Of a stretch of DNA of 37,214 nt, positions 11,290 through 19,212 are shown piece after piece. Position 1 is the first letter of the stretch; each line of letters opens with the position of its first letter. The stretch is from Desulfobacterales bacterium (GTDB lineage Bacteria > Desulfobacterota > Desulfobacteria > Desulfobacterales > Desulfosalsimonadaceae), in assembly GCA_007134875.1 (NCBI GenBank), contig SLJY01000128.1, forward strand, positions 1-37,214. Reading direction: 5' to 3'. A program made the translations under genes and the position numbers. The notes under the pieces were generated by a model. That model saw nothing but the letters and a program-made list of their open reading frames with translations, made no database searches and was not told the DNA's origin.

Positions 11290-14118
11290 TCACCCGGCCT
11301 CCGGGTCGTCCGGCATCCCGCGCAGTATCAGGCCGGAGGGAAGGGCTTCGCCGAAGATGGCATTTTCCTCCTGCTTTTCAAAGGCCGCAATCTCCCTTAG
11401 AGGACCCGTTTTTTCCGGCATACCGGTTTGGTCAAGCCACTTTTCAACCTGTTCGGCCAGTTCCGGGGAAATATCGCGCGCCCGGTCGCCGGTCTTCCTG
11501 GCCATCTGGACCATGGCATCCCCGGCTGCGGCAGGCTGCTTCCATCCGGCCTCCAGCATCCATTCAATCCAGGTGCTCACCTCCGCGGGGGGCACCACCC
11601 GATCGACCGGCCCATAGAGCAGCTCCCGCGCCCCCAGCCGGGAAAGGCACCACAGATGCTGGGGTTTGGCCTTTTTCGGGTTGATCTCCGCAATCAGCGC
11701 CCTGCCCCAGGCGGTTTTTTCCTTTGCCGCCAGGCGCTCCATGTTTGCAAGCGCCATGTACATTTCCACGTGCTCCTGCGGCGGAATCTTGGCTTTGCCG
11801 CCTTTTTTCGGCAGCAGAATCGCCCGGAGATCCTGTGAAAACTGGCGCTGCTGCCCTGCCGTGAGCCCGCCGGCGACCCGTCGCCATAAGATCCACCATT
11901 CGGCCCGTGCCTGCTGGTTATTGGCAAAGGCGACGCCGGGCTTGTAGAGTTTCCAGAGCATCCGGACACGATGCTCGTCGTAGCCGTCTCCAAATCCCGG
12001 CCGAATGCAGAATCCGGCCATGTTGAGCCACCGGATTTCATGGGCCGGGGAGTGCTTCCGGGTTTCCGGCTGCCCCAGCAGCCGGTCCGCGATTTTCCTG
12101 ATGAGTCCCAGGGGCCAGTTTTCCCGCTTCCGGCCGGCCGTCCGGGAGACGGCGCGGACCAGTCCGGAAAGATCCGACTCCTGGGCGTCTTTTCGAAACG
12201 CCTGGTCAACATCAATCAAAACCTCTTCCAGCACGTCCGAGTCGAATACTTCCCGGTCGGCGACACCCGATTCCGGACCGCCCACTCCGCGAAGCTGGAA
12301 GCGAAGCTGCCACCGGTGCCCGGTGGACCGGGAGGAGCACCATAGGGCAAGCACGCCGGCTTCCGTGTATTCCGCCTCGATGGTAACGCCGATGGCGGTT
12401 TTCGCCCCTTTACGGCCATACTGGATGACGGTTTCCAGCGGCGGAAGTGCGGTCATGGAATCATCGACGGAAACGATATCCCCGAACCGGTCCCCGGAGC
12501 GGTAACTGGAAGAGTAAAGCGCGAATGCCACGGGCTGGTTGGTCAGCACGTCAAATGCCATGTTGTCCAGCGCAAGCCGGCTTCCTTCGTCAAGGCCCCG
12601 CTCTACGATGCACACCGCCTTTTTGTCTTCTTCCCGCCGGCGACCGCCGGCATCGTCCGGTATTTCTCCGATACCCAGGTAATAGGCCCTCGGACTGCCG
12701 GAACCGACCCGTACCCCCAGCCCTGTCTTGATCAGTCCGTAGTAGGACGCCCCCAGAGCCACCGCAAGGTCAAGGCTTTTTGTTTCCAGCACGCGGGGCT
12801 GCGAGGTGTCGCGGCCGTCGAACCAGTGGCGGACGGCCTGCCGGATCCGGTTCTGCACGACGGCGGATTTGAGCGATCCACCGTTGAACAGGATGCGGTC
12901 GGGAAAGGGTTCCCTGGGCCCCAAAAGCATCGTGATGTCATCGGCATGGGTTTCCAGGAAATTTCCGATATGGCGGGTGATGGCCGGATCCTGTTCATAG
13001 GGAAGGCCGAACTCGGAAATGCCCTTTGTATGGGCTTTTTTGGATTTCGGAGATTTTTCCGCCAAGGGGAAAAATCCATCCACGACGATTTCTTCCAGCG
13101 ATTTCCGGTCGATGCATGCCGAGAGGGTACCGCCGATAAGCCGGCTCCCCTCGCCCATCAGCGTGATGGTTTCCGATTCGGCGCCATCGTTGAGAATGTT
13201 TTCCTTGGCCTGACAGCACAGGTGGCAAAGGGATTTCCATCGATCTCCGTCCAGGCGGGTGCGTGTCTGAAACCGGGATTCAACCAGCCGGGCCAGTGCG
13301 AGATCGATGTTGTCGCCCCCCAGGATGAGATGATCCCCGACGGCAATCCGTTCAAAGCGCGGAGAGCCGCCATCTGTTTCAACCAGGGTGATCAGGGTCA
13401 GATCCGTGGTTCCGCCGCCCACGTCGCAGACCAGGATCAGTTCACCGGGCTGAACATGTTCCTGCCAGTCGTGCTCGTGCAGAATCAGCCAGCTGTAGAA
13501 TGCGGACAGGGGTTCCTCCAGAAGAAGAACGCCCGGAAGGCCGGCCATCCGGGCCGCCTCCAGGGTCAGATCCCGGGCGATCTCGTCGAAGGAGGCCGGC
13601 ACGGTCACCACCAGAAACTGGTTTTCCAGGATATCGTCCTCGCTGGAAGCCGACCCTGAAACCGAATGATTCCAGGCCCGCCGGATATGATCCAGGTAGG
13701 AGGCGGTGGCTTCCACGGGCGAAATCTTGCCGATTTCGTCTTTGGCGCCCCAGGGAAGTATCCGGGCACGGCGGTCGGCTCCGGCGTGGCAGAGCCAGCT
13801 CTTGGAGGATGCAACGAGCCTGGAAGGCACGCGCCCCCCCAGTTCCCGGGCAAACGTGCCAACCACATGGGTGGGCTCCGGATTCCAGGGCAGCCGGATA
13901 TCTTCGGCGGCGATCTCGTATTTGCCGGGTATATAGTAGAAGGACGGAAGCACCGGACGCGCGGATACCTCCCCCGTTCCTGTGAGCTGGGGGATATCGA
14001 AAATCCGGATCCCTTTGTCCTTTTTATCTTTCGCGTACCGGTCGACCCAGGAGACCGCCGAATTGGTGGTTCCTAAGTCAATGCCGACAATGTAACGCTT
14101 GTCTCCCCAGTCCGTCAT
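11290..14118 (-). CDS. Large Hsp70-family protein with C-terminal helical extension (DUF3731-like)
   Basis: A divergent DnaK relative of 942 residues. The actin-fold ATPase domain is clear: phosphate 1 GIDLGTTNS (12-20), the LLEEPLSAFYSW segment holding the catalytic Glu, phosphate 2 VCDVGGGTTD and the adenosine motif LFNGGSLKS. The usual DnaK linker (DVLLLD type) and canonical lid are not seen. After a beta-rich segment near 520-640 comes about 300 residues of mainly helical sequence, of the kind I recall as DUF3731 in this family. The start ATG overlaps the stop of the upstream Hsp70 gene by ATGA, with GGGAG 9 nt before it. It is the last gene of the DUF2760-Hsp70-Hsp70 run. The client is unknown. 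Confidence 0.88.
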   Translation of the reverse strand: MTDWGDKRYIVGIDLGTTNSAVSWVDRYAKDKKDKGIRIFDIPQLTGTGEVSARPVLPSFYYIPGKYEIAAEDIRLPWNPEPTHVVGTFARELGGRVPSRLVASSKSWLCHAGADRRARILPWGAKDEIGKISPVEATASYLDHIRRAWNHSVSGSASSEDDILENQFLVVTVPASFDEIARDLTLEAARMAGLPGVLLLEEPLSAFYSWLILHEHDWQEHVQPGELILVCDVGGGTTDLTLITLVETDGGSPRFERIAVGDHLILGGDNIDLALARLVESRFQTRTRLDGDRWKSLCHLCCQAKENILNDGAESETITLMGEGSRLIGGTLSACIDRKSLEEIVVDGFFPLAEKSPKSKKAHTKGISEFGLPYEQDPAITRHIGNFLETHADDITMLLGPREPFPDRILFNGGSLKSAVVQNRIRQAVRHWFDGRDTSQPRVLETKSLDLAVALGASYYGLIKTGLGVRVGSGSPRAYYLGIGEIPDDAGGRRREEDKKAVCIVERGLDEGSRLALDNMAFDVLTNQPVAFALYSSSYRSGDRFGDIVSVDDSMTALPPLETVIQYGRKGAKTAIGVTIEAEYTEAGVLALWCSSRSTGHRWQLRFQLRGVGGPESGVADREVFDSDVLEEVLIDVDQAFRKDAQESDLSGLVRAVSRTAGRKRENWPLGLIRKIADRLLGQPETRKHSPAHEIRWLNMAGFCIRPGFGDGYDEHRVRMLWKLYKPGVAFANNQQARAEWWILWRRVAGGLTAGQQRQFSQDLRAILLPKKGGKAKIPPQEHVEMYMALANMERLAAKEKTAWGRALIAEINPKKAKPQHLWCLSRLGARELLYGPVDRVVPPAEVSTWIEWMLEAGWKQPAAAGDAMVQMARKTGDRARDISPELAEQVEKWLDQTGMPEKTGPLREIAAFEKQEENAIFGEALPSGLILRGMPDDPEAG

Positions 14119-15926
14119 CCGGTCTGCTCCCGTACATTGAATTCAAGCTTCCAGCGGGTCCCGTCCGCCACGGATACGCACCATATCTCCAGGGTGCCGA
14201 TTTCGGTGGCGTGAACTTCGAGGTTAACCCGGACAGCGGTGCCCGCCTCGCCGTCCAGAACGGTTTCCAGGGTAGTCAGCTCCTCGATTTCGTCCTGCCA
14301 GTCCTCGATCACGGCCCCGGCGGGATCGTTTTTCCGGATGGCGGAGCTGAAAAACTCGAAACGGACCGCCTCCCCCACTCTAAGCACGAATTCCCGCCCG
14401 GAAAGAAAAGCCCGGGTTCCTTCTTCCATGCCGAAAGGCGCCACGCACAGTGCCTTGACCGGCGCCGGCATCCCCGGAACCGCCGGCATGGCCGCTGCGA
14501 TGCCGATATAGTAGGATTTCCCGAGCCCTCCCCGGATCCGGATGCCACGGCCCCTGCGGGCATGGCCATAGTATGCCGCACCACGGGCCACGGCAAGGTC
14601 GAATTCACCGGATTCGATCTCCCGGATCCTGTTTTTTTCACCGGACCATCCGTTCAGAATTGCCTTGATCCGGTTTCGTATGGCTTCGGATTTCATGACG
14701 CCGCCGTTGAACAGCACCGCGGTCGGCGTTTCGCTCCCCTCCGGCCCCTCCGGACCGTCGGCCGTCCGACGGTTCAGAAAGGCGGCCAGATGCCTTGTGA
14801 TTCCGGGATCGCTGGCATAGACCAGGCCCGCCTCCTGGAGGCCCGTTCGCGCCCCGGATGCCGGGTTGGCCGTTGCCTCGCACGCCGGGAAAAACCCTTC
14901 CAGCAGAACGGATTCCATGTCCGGGGCTTCCAGGGCGGTTTTGACGGCCCCGCCGATCAGCCCGGAGCCCCTTCCCAGTATCGTGATGGGACACGAATCG
15001 ATGTCGCCTTTTGAAAACAAGGTTTCCTTGGCTTCGCGGCACCCGTGGACCAGGCCCCGCATCTGCCAGGAATCAATGCGGGTTCCGGACTCGGCCAGTT
15101 TCCTGGCGAGATGATAGGCTAGGGCGAGGTCCATGTTATCCCCGCCCACCAGGAGATGATCCCCCACCGCCGTCCTTTCGAGCACAAGGCTGCCTTCCTC
15201 CTCGGAAATGCGTATCAGGCTGAAGTCGGTGGTGCCGCCGCCCACGTCGCAGAGAAGCACAAGATCCCCCTTTTCCACGGCCTTTCGCCAGGCCTCCCCT
15301 GCCGAATCGATCCAGGAGTAAAAGGCGGCCTGGGGTTCTTCAAGGAGGGTGATACGGGCCAGGCCCGCCTGTTCGGCCGCCTGGACTGTCAATTGTCTGG
15401 CAACGGCATCGAAGGAAGCGGGCACCGTGAGAAAAATCTCCTGGTTTCCCATGGCCATGGCTGGATCTTCCCCGGCCATTTCGTGATTCCAGGCATCCCG
15501 GATATGGTTAAGAATTTCGGCGGAAGCCTGCACGGGGCTGATCTTTTCCACATCCTCCGGTGATTCCCAGGGGAGTATGGGGCTTTCCCGGTTGACCGAC
15601 GTATTGCACAGCCAGGACTTGGCGGAAGCGATCACCCTGTGGGGCACCTCCGCGCCCCGCTCCCGCGCATACTCGCCCGCAACCTTTTTCACGCCTGAAG
15701 CCCAGGGCAGATCGAATGCCCCGTCGGCAATCTCCGCATTCGTGGGTACATATAGAAACGAGGCCAGTGACGGGCGCCTTGATACGGTGTGCGGGGATAT
15801 CACCTGGGGTATCGGAAAAATCCGGATGGCAGCGGACGCTGTGCCGTCCGGGTCGGCGTATGTGTAGGCCACGATGGAGTTGGTGGTCCCGAGGTCGATA
15901 CCGATAATGAATGTTGAATCAGACAC
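14115..15926 (-). CDS. Hsp70-family protein, 603 residues
   Basis: A second divergent DnaK-like ATPase, clearly paralogous to its downstream neighbour over the first 470 residues (shared GIDLGTTNS, SKSWLC or AKSWLC, AWNH, LLEEP, VGGGTTD, GDHLLVGGDN, FNGG). After the ATPase domain only about 120 residues follow. They look like a small beta-sandwich (ELTTLETVLDGEAGTAVRV, then TEIGTLEIWCVS) and there is no helical lid. The start is GTG at 15926 with AGGAAAG about 8 nt upstream. The 4-nt overlap with the larger Hsp70 gene implies coupled synthesis, perhaps of a heteromeric complex. No grpE or dnaJ is adjacent and no CIRCE-type operator is visible. Confidence 0.9.
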   Translation of the reverse strand: MSDSTFIIGIDLGTTNSIVAYTYADPDGTASAAIRIFPIPQVISPHTVSRRPSLASFLYVPTNAEIADGAFDLPWASGVKKVAGEYARERGAEVPHRVIASAKSWLCNTSVNRESPILPWESPEDVEKISPVQASAEILNHIRDAWNHEMAGEDPAMAMGNQEIFLTVPASFDAVARQLTVQAAEQAGLARITLLEEPQAAFYSWIDSAGEAWRKAVEKGDLVLLCDVGGGTTDFSLIRISEEEGSLVLERTAVGDHLLVGGDNMDLALAYHLARKLAESGTRIDSWQMRGLVHGCREAKETLFSKGDIDSCPITILGRGSGLIGGAVKTALEAPDMESVLLEGFFPACEATANPASGARTGLQEAGLVYASDPGITRHLAAFLNRRTADGPEGPEGSETPTAVLFNGGVMKSEAIRNRIKAILNGWSGEKNRIREIESGEFDLAVARGAAYYGHARRGRGIRIRGGLGKSYYIGIAAAMPAVPGMPAPVKALCVAPFGMEEGTRAFLSGREFVLRVGEAVRFEFFSSAIRKNDPAGAVIEDWQDEIEELTTLETVLDGEAGTAVRVNLEVHATEIGTLEIWCVSVADGTRWKLEFNVREQTG

Positions 15927-15951
15927 GATAGAATCTTTCCTGCATAGGGTT

Positions 15952-16049
15952 TATATCTGTGTGAATCCGTGTGATCTGTGGGCTTAAAACCAAGACGAGG
16001 TAACAATCATGGCCCGCGGATCACACAGATTCACACAGATTAACACAGG
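15952..16049. repeat. R3 repeat in inverted-repeat arrangement
   Basis: The left arm CTGTGTGAATCCGTGTGATC (15957-15976) and right arm GATCACACAGATTCACACAG (16019-16038) are reverse complements with one mismatch. TGTGGGC and GCCCGCG next to them extend the pairing imperfectly. The spacer is about 42 nt. The same words occur once at 8735-8780. It lies between the DUF2760 gene and the first Hsp70 gene, so it would fold inside that operon transcript. Confidence 0.8.
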
Positions 16050-16114
16050 TTGCTTTATTCAAAACGCTGGGGGGTGGCAGTGCAGCATGTTTGTTGGCGG
16101 TTTGGATCCTGTTG

Positions 16115-16960
16115 TCATTGAATTTCCACTTCCGCGGGGGCGATGATTTTGGGATCCCCCGTTCCCGTGATCACGGGCAGTTCCAGGCTGCCTGCGCGCC
16201 ATCCGCGGTGCCTTAAAACCCCTTTGAACGGAGGCTCCCCGGTGACATTTCCGGTGAGTTTGATTGCCGTCGGATCGAAATCCGGCGGAACGCCTACCGT
16301 ATCGCCCTCAGCCTCTTCCATCACCGGCTGCGGGGAGAGGTTTTTCATGAGGCTTTTTTTGCAGTTGTCATGAATGCTTCGCACCGCCGCCCCGATTTGG
16401 GCGTCATCATACGGGGAGAGGTCTTCCTGAAGGAAATCAACGAGGCGACCCTCTCGCTGGAGCACCGACAGGACATGGAGATAATAGCGCCGATTCTTCT
16501 CCTGTGCATCTTTTTTGGAAATGGCTTTTGCGGCACCATCATCATCGAAATCCGGCTCCCCCACGATTTTGCGGCCGAATTTCTTTTTGGCTTCCGCCAC
16601 GGGTTTCTTCTTCGCGCCATCGGTGGTCTCCCGGTGGGTTCCCACTCCACCGCGCCGCAGGGCCCGGACGACGATTCCCCGCACCGTAAGCCAGCACAAA
16701 ATGAAAAAAATCACAAACACGGCAATGGATGCGGGTATGAACAGATCGCGGACCTGTTCCACCAGGGGCCAGATCCGCTGCACGCCCTCTTCCAACTCCG
16801 GTTTTTCCAGGGCGGCGGTTTTCAGGGACTCCAGGGGAACGGCCGAAAAAATATGCACCGCGCCTGCATAAAAGCCGCCGCTGATCAGCCCGGCCAGCAG
16901 CAACGTGTAAAAAAATAACCACAGAAACGTTCTTCTGGATATTGATCGGACGATGGTCAT
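16115..16960 (-). CDS. DUF2760 membrane protein of the Hsp70 operon
   Basis: The 281-residue protein has two membrane helices near the N-terminus (about residues 10-33 and 70-95). A basic charged linker follows (KKKPVAEAKKKFGRK), then a conserved cytoplasmic domain with YYLHVLSVLQREGRLVDFLQEDLSPYDD, AAVRSIHDNCKKSL and a C-terminal segment FKGVLRHRGWRAGSLELP. This pattern is DUF2760, a family of unknown function that I know as a regular neighbour of paired Hsp70 genes. ATG 16960 is chosen because AGGGAGA lies 8 nt upstream; the frame extends to 17062, but the extension reads like noise. The first Hsp70 gene begins 188 nt downstream. I infer a membrane anchor or client-recruiting subunit for the chaperones. 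Confidence 0.85.
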   Translation of the reverse strand: MTIVRSISRRTFLWLFFYTLLLAGLISGGFYAGAVHIFSAVPLESLKTAALEKPELEEGVQRIWPLVEQVRDLFIPASIAVFVIFFILCWLTVRGIVVRALRRGGVGTHRETTDGAKKKPVAEAKKKFGRKIVGEPDFDDDGAAKAISKKDAQEKNRRYYLHVLSVLQREGRLVDFLQEDLSPYDDAQIGAAVRSIHDNCKKSLMKNLSPQPVMEEAEGDTVGVPPDFDPTAIKLTGNVTGEPPFKGVLRHRGWRAGSLELPVITGTGDPKIIAPAEVEIQ

Positions 16961-17113
16961 AGATGAGTCTCCCTGGTGCATGAAGAATGAATGAAGCCAA
17001 TGCACAATGATCATTTTGCAGGCATGACGGGTCAAGATACTGCAATATAAATCGATAATCAATAGATTCTATCCAGGCCCCTGTCAAGAACCTTTTCCAG
17101 CAAAGATTTTGCC

Positions 17114-17142
17114 TTGAACAGGCAAGGACCCGGTGTTATAGT
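17114..17142 (+). promoter_or_regulatory. Sigma70-type promoter for the Cys-rich/YfaZ pair
   Basis: TTGAAC (17114-17119) and TATAGT (17137-17142) are separated by exactly 17 nt, and each is close to consensus. The predicted transcript starts near 17149 and gives a leader of about 23 nt carrying an AGAGGA ribosome site before ATG 17172. Confidence 0.65.
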
Positions 17143-17171
17143 TTTTCAAAAAAAGAAAGAGGATTGCATTG

Positions 17172-17357
17172 ATGATTATTATAAGAGACCTGTTCGACTT
17201 TGAAATCGGCTACCTGACAAAAAGCCCCTGCAAGGAATGCCCATACCGGGCAGATCTCCCGGCGTGCATTGATGAATGCCGCCTTTTGGATAAAATCCAG
17301 GTTGCGCTTGCGCGGGGGGTCTCCAGTACGGGAAGACATCCATTTCTCGAATCCTGA
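17172..17357 (+). CDS. Small Cys-rich protein, 61 residues (hypothetical)
   Basis: A short protein with a compact cysteine cluster: CKECPYRADLPACIDECRLL, that is C-x2-C-x7-C-x3-C. The spacing could bind zinc or a small Fe-S centre. I do not recognise the family. Support for its being real: a near-consensus promoter upstream, AGAGGA 9-10 nt before the ATG, and a TGATG junction with the next frame. There is no signal peptide, so it should be cytoplasmic. An in-frame TTG at 17169 is a less likely start. Confidence 0.65.
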   Translation: MIIIRDLFDFEIGYLTKSPCKECPYRADLPACIDECRLLDKIQVALARGVSSTGRHPFLES

Positions 17358-17395
17358 TGAATGTAACAGAACATGCAGCGAAGGATCATTCTGCA

Positions 17396-18001
17396 ATGAA
17401 ACGGGTTTCCCCCGGTGCGTTTTTTCTCGCCCTCTCCATGATTGTCGCGCTATCGAATCCATCGCCTGTTACGGCGGAAGACCAGTATATATTCGGCATC
17501 ATGGCGAACCGGACCGCCATCGAAATGCAGGGGGAGGCCGGATTCTACCTCCAGCCGAGCACCTTTTACGCCGGGGTAAACGGCGTCTACCACGAAGATC
17601 GCTATAGGATGCTGGGCGCCCATGCATTGATCGGTAATGTCATTCATCCCGGACTGACAGGAAAACTTGGATTCAAGGGGTACTTCGGCCGATTCGAGAG
17701 ATCGAACCGGAACAATCAGGATCTGGCCGCAATAGCCTTTGTCGTTTCCGCAAGCTACGACCTTTCGGATGTCATTGCCGCCCACTACATTCCCGTCATT
17801 CTGCATGCCACCCTCAGTGCGGGGCCGCGGCCGACCTCCTTCAGCGATACGAAACGTTTTTTCGAAGGCGTTCTCGCGGCAGACTGGATGTTTCTCGAAA
17901 ATGCCGCCATCACTGCAAAATTACGGTATGTGGATGCGAAGTTCGATGAGTGGTCCCGATCACACGGATCCGGTTATTTAGGGTTCAAATTTATATTCTG
18001 A
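17396..18001 (+). CDS. YfaZ-like outer-membrane beta-barrel protein
   Basis: The 201-residue protein starts MKRVSPGAFF with a signal peptide cleaved probably after VTA (about residue 27). The rest is alternating hydrophobic/aromatic strands with gly-rich turns (GVNGVYHEDRYRMLGAHA, GLTGKLGFKGYFG) and a terminal FKFIF, typical of a small outer-membrane barrel. The pattern resembles the YfaZ family, whose function is unknown. The start at 17396 is preferred because AAGGA lies about 10 nt upstream and the signal peptide begins there. A longer frame from ATG 17357 overlaps the stop of the small Cys-rich gene (TGATG) and could be used by coupling. Confidence 0.75.
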   Translation: MKRVSPGAFFLALSMIVALSNPSPVTAEDQYIFGIMANRTAIEMQGEAGFYLQPSTFYAGVNGVYHEDRYRMLGAHALIGNVIHPGLTGKLGFKGYFGRFERSNRNNQDLAAIAFVVSASYDLSDVIAAHYIPVILHATLSAGPRPTSFSDTKRFFEGVLAADWMFLENAAITAKLRYVDAKFDEWSRSHGSGYLGFKFIF

Positions 18002-18066
18002 CGATACCTTTTTTTGCCCTTCTTTCCCTTTTTTTGCGCCTTCAGATATTTAATTAATTCCTGATA

Positions 18067-18211
18067 CACTCGTAAAAAGTTCAAGATCAAGGCTTGCGCA
18101 ATTTCGAAGAATGCAGCGTACTTGGCGTACGTGTATGTTTACAAGGCGTAAGCCGCAAATTCTGAGAAATTGCGCGTAACGCAGATATTGGACTTTTTAC
18201 GAAGCCGTCAA
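18067..18211 (+). repeat. R1 inverted-repeat element (copy B)
   Basis: About 145 bp from CGTAAAAAGTTCAAGATCAA to GGACTTTTTACGAAGCCGTC. It carries the central TGTTTACAAGGCGTAAG segment missing from copy A, but lacks the outer left block (GATCCGGCGGCTTTGT type) found in copies A and C. It follows the YfaZ-like gene and directly precedes a strong terminator. Confidence 0.85.
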
Positions 18212-18218
18212 TTCCTGA

Positions 18219-18267
18219 CAATCAAAAAACCCTGTAAAGAGTCGCTCTTCACAGGGTTTTTTGATTG
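18219..18267. terminator. Strong bidirectional rho-independent terminator
   Basis: The arms at 18219-18241 and 18245-18267 are 23 nt each with one mismatch and a 3-nt loop. The core is ACCCTGT/ACAGGGT flanked by A and T runs on both sides, so it can stop transcripts from the YfaZ-like gene (plus) and from the ComEA-like gene (minus), which converge here. Confidence 0.88.
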
Positions 18268-18327
18268 TTGCGGTCTTGACGATCGATTGACGGTTTTCTG
18301 AACCGCCTTTAAAGGGATCGTGCAGAT

Positions 18328-18609
18328 TTATCGACCCGTTGTTATCGAGTCCCGTATGTTTTCAAGTGTTTTGGGTCCGATACCCCTGACATTGACGATT
18401 TCATCCACGCTGCTGAACACCCCGTTTTCCTGTCGGTACTCGACGATCCGCTGGGCAGTGGCCGGACCAATGCCGGGGATTTCAGACAACTGCTCGATTG
18501 TCGCAGTGTTTATATTAATTTTCTCACCAGATGCATGTGTATTTGCCGCAATAAGAGAAAAGATTGCAATTGATAAGACAACCAACATCTGCTTTCTAAC
18601 CGGTTTCAT
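18328..18609 (-). CDS. Secreted ComEA-like helix-hairpin-helix protein
   Basis: The 93-residue protein has a signal peptide (MKPVRKQMLVVLSIAIFSLI, cleavage near ANTHA). A tandem HhH domain follows: INTATIEQLSEIPGIGPATA, then FSSVDEIVNVRGIGPKTLE. This is the C-terminal DNA-binding domain of ComEA, the periplasmic DNA receptor of natural transformation. Many Gram-negative bacteria carry such short stand-alone versions. A GAGGAGG ribosome site lies 5 nt before the ATG. No other competence gene is nearby, so a role in DNA uptake is inference from the family only. The long AT-rich region upstream presumably holds its promoter. Confidence 0.9.
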   Translation of the reverse strand: MKPVRKQMLVVLSIAIFSLIAANTHASGEKININTATIEQLSEIPGIGPATAQRIVEYRQENGVFSSVDEIVNVRGIGPKTLENIRDSITTGR

Positions 18610-18903
18610 AAGTCCTCCTCGTTGATTAAGAAAAATTGAATCGAAAAGACCGCATAAAAATACATTTTTATCTATATCTAAAATGTATTTTATGCAATAT
18701 TTTTTTTAAAGCTATCAATTTTTTTCTATACAAAAAGAAACAAGTTATTTTAAAAAATACATATAAATTTATATTTTTATTATACAGTTTCTAATTTTAA
18801 TAATTTATATACGTTTTTATATGGATTTTATCCTGTCTTTTGAATAAAATTAATACGCTTTTTTTGTATAATAGAACAATGGTTTTTACAAACAGATTTT
18901 GAA
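18610..18903. other. Very AT-rich intergenic region upstream of the ComEA-like gene
   Basis: From about 18640 to 18900 the sequence is dominated by A and T runs, in sharp contrast to the GC-rich surroundings. No gene is seen. It includes an inverted repeat at 18652-18695. It may hold the promoter of the minus-strand ComEA-like gene; several -10-like words are present, but none can be chosen with confidence. Confidence 0.6.
18652..18695. promoter_or_regulatory. Inverted repeat in the ComEA-like gene leader (possible operator or RNA hairpin)
   Basis: GCATAAAAATACATTTTTA and TAAAATGTATTTTATGC are near-perfect inverted arms with a short spacer, about 45 nt before the start codon on the minus strand. 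A T-run flanks it on the plus side, so it could also be an AT-rich terminator. Confidence 0.45.
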
Positions 18904-19060
18904 CGTCTTGTAAACGTTGAAAATCAAGGACTCGATGATTCCGAAGAATGCTGTGTGCCTGGCAAAGGCGGAACTATGCAGCGGGTGCTTTAAGGGATGA
19001 TGGCTTGACGGCTTCGCAGTGTCCAATATCTACGCCTGCACGCAATTTCTCAGAATTTCA
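18904..19060. repeat. Rearranged, degenerate R1 element (copy D)
   Basis: The left half (18904-18960) matches the left half of R1 in forward orientation (CTTGTAAA, AATCAAGG, CGAAGAATGC). The right half (19005-19060) matches the R1 right end in the opposite sense to copies A-C (GTCCAATATCT, GCAATTTCTCAGAATTT). This is a mosaic with an inverted half, more diverged than A-C. Confidence 0.6.
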
Positions 19061-19068
19061 AACGGCAC

Positions 19069-19170
19069 AGGATAGGCTGGCGAAGGAAGCACTTCGTTTC
19101 AGTGTCGCCGCAACAAATTCAATGGGAGAGCGACATTTAGGATACGCTTCCTTCGTCAGCGCATCCTATG
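19069..19170. repeat. R2-related inverted repeat (copy 3)
   Basis: The arms AGGATAGGCTGGCGAAGGAA (from 19069) and TTCCTTCGTCAGCGCATCCT (ending 19167) are near reverse complements. The right arm block 19139-19170 matches 11242-11273 at 27 of 32 positions. No coding sequence. Confidence 0.6.
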
Positions 19171-19212
19171 TCCTGAGATAGGTTCTAAAAAGACGGTTTA
19201 CGGGTTGGGGGG

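Noticed and set aside
18320-18625. Plus-strand 101-codon frame opposite the ComEA-like gene
   Set aside because: The minus-strand gene has a signal peptide, two HhH motifs and a strong ribosome site; the plus frame has none.
18948-19181. Plus-strand 77-codon frame in the repeat region
   Set aside because: It is made of degenerate R1 and R2 repeat sequence and matches nothing protein-like.
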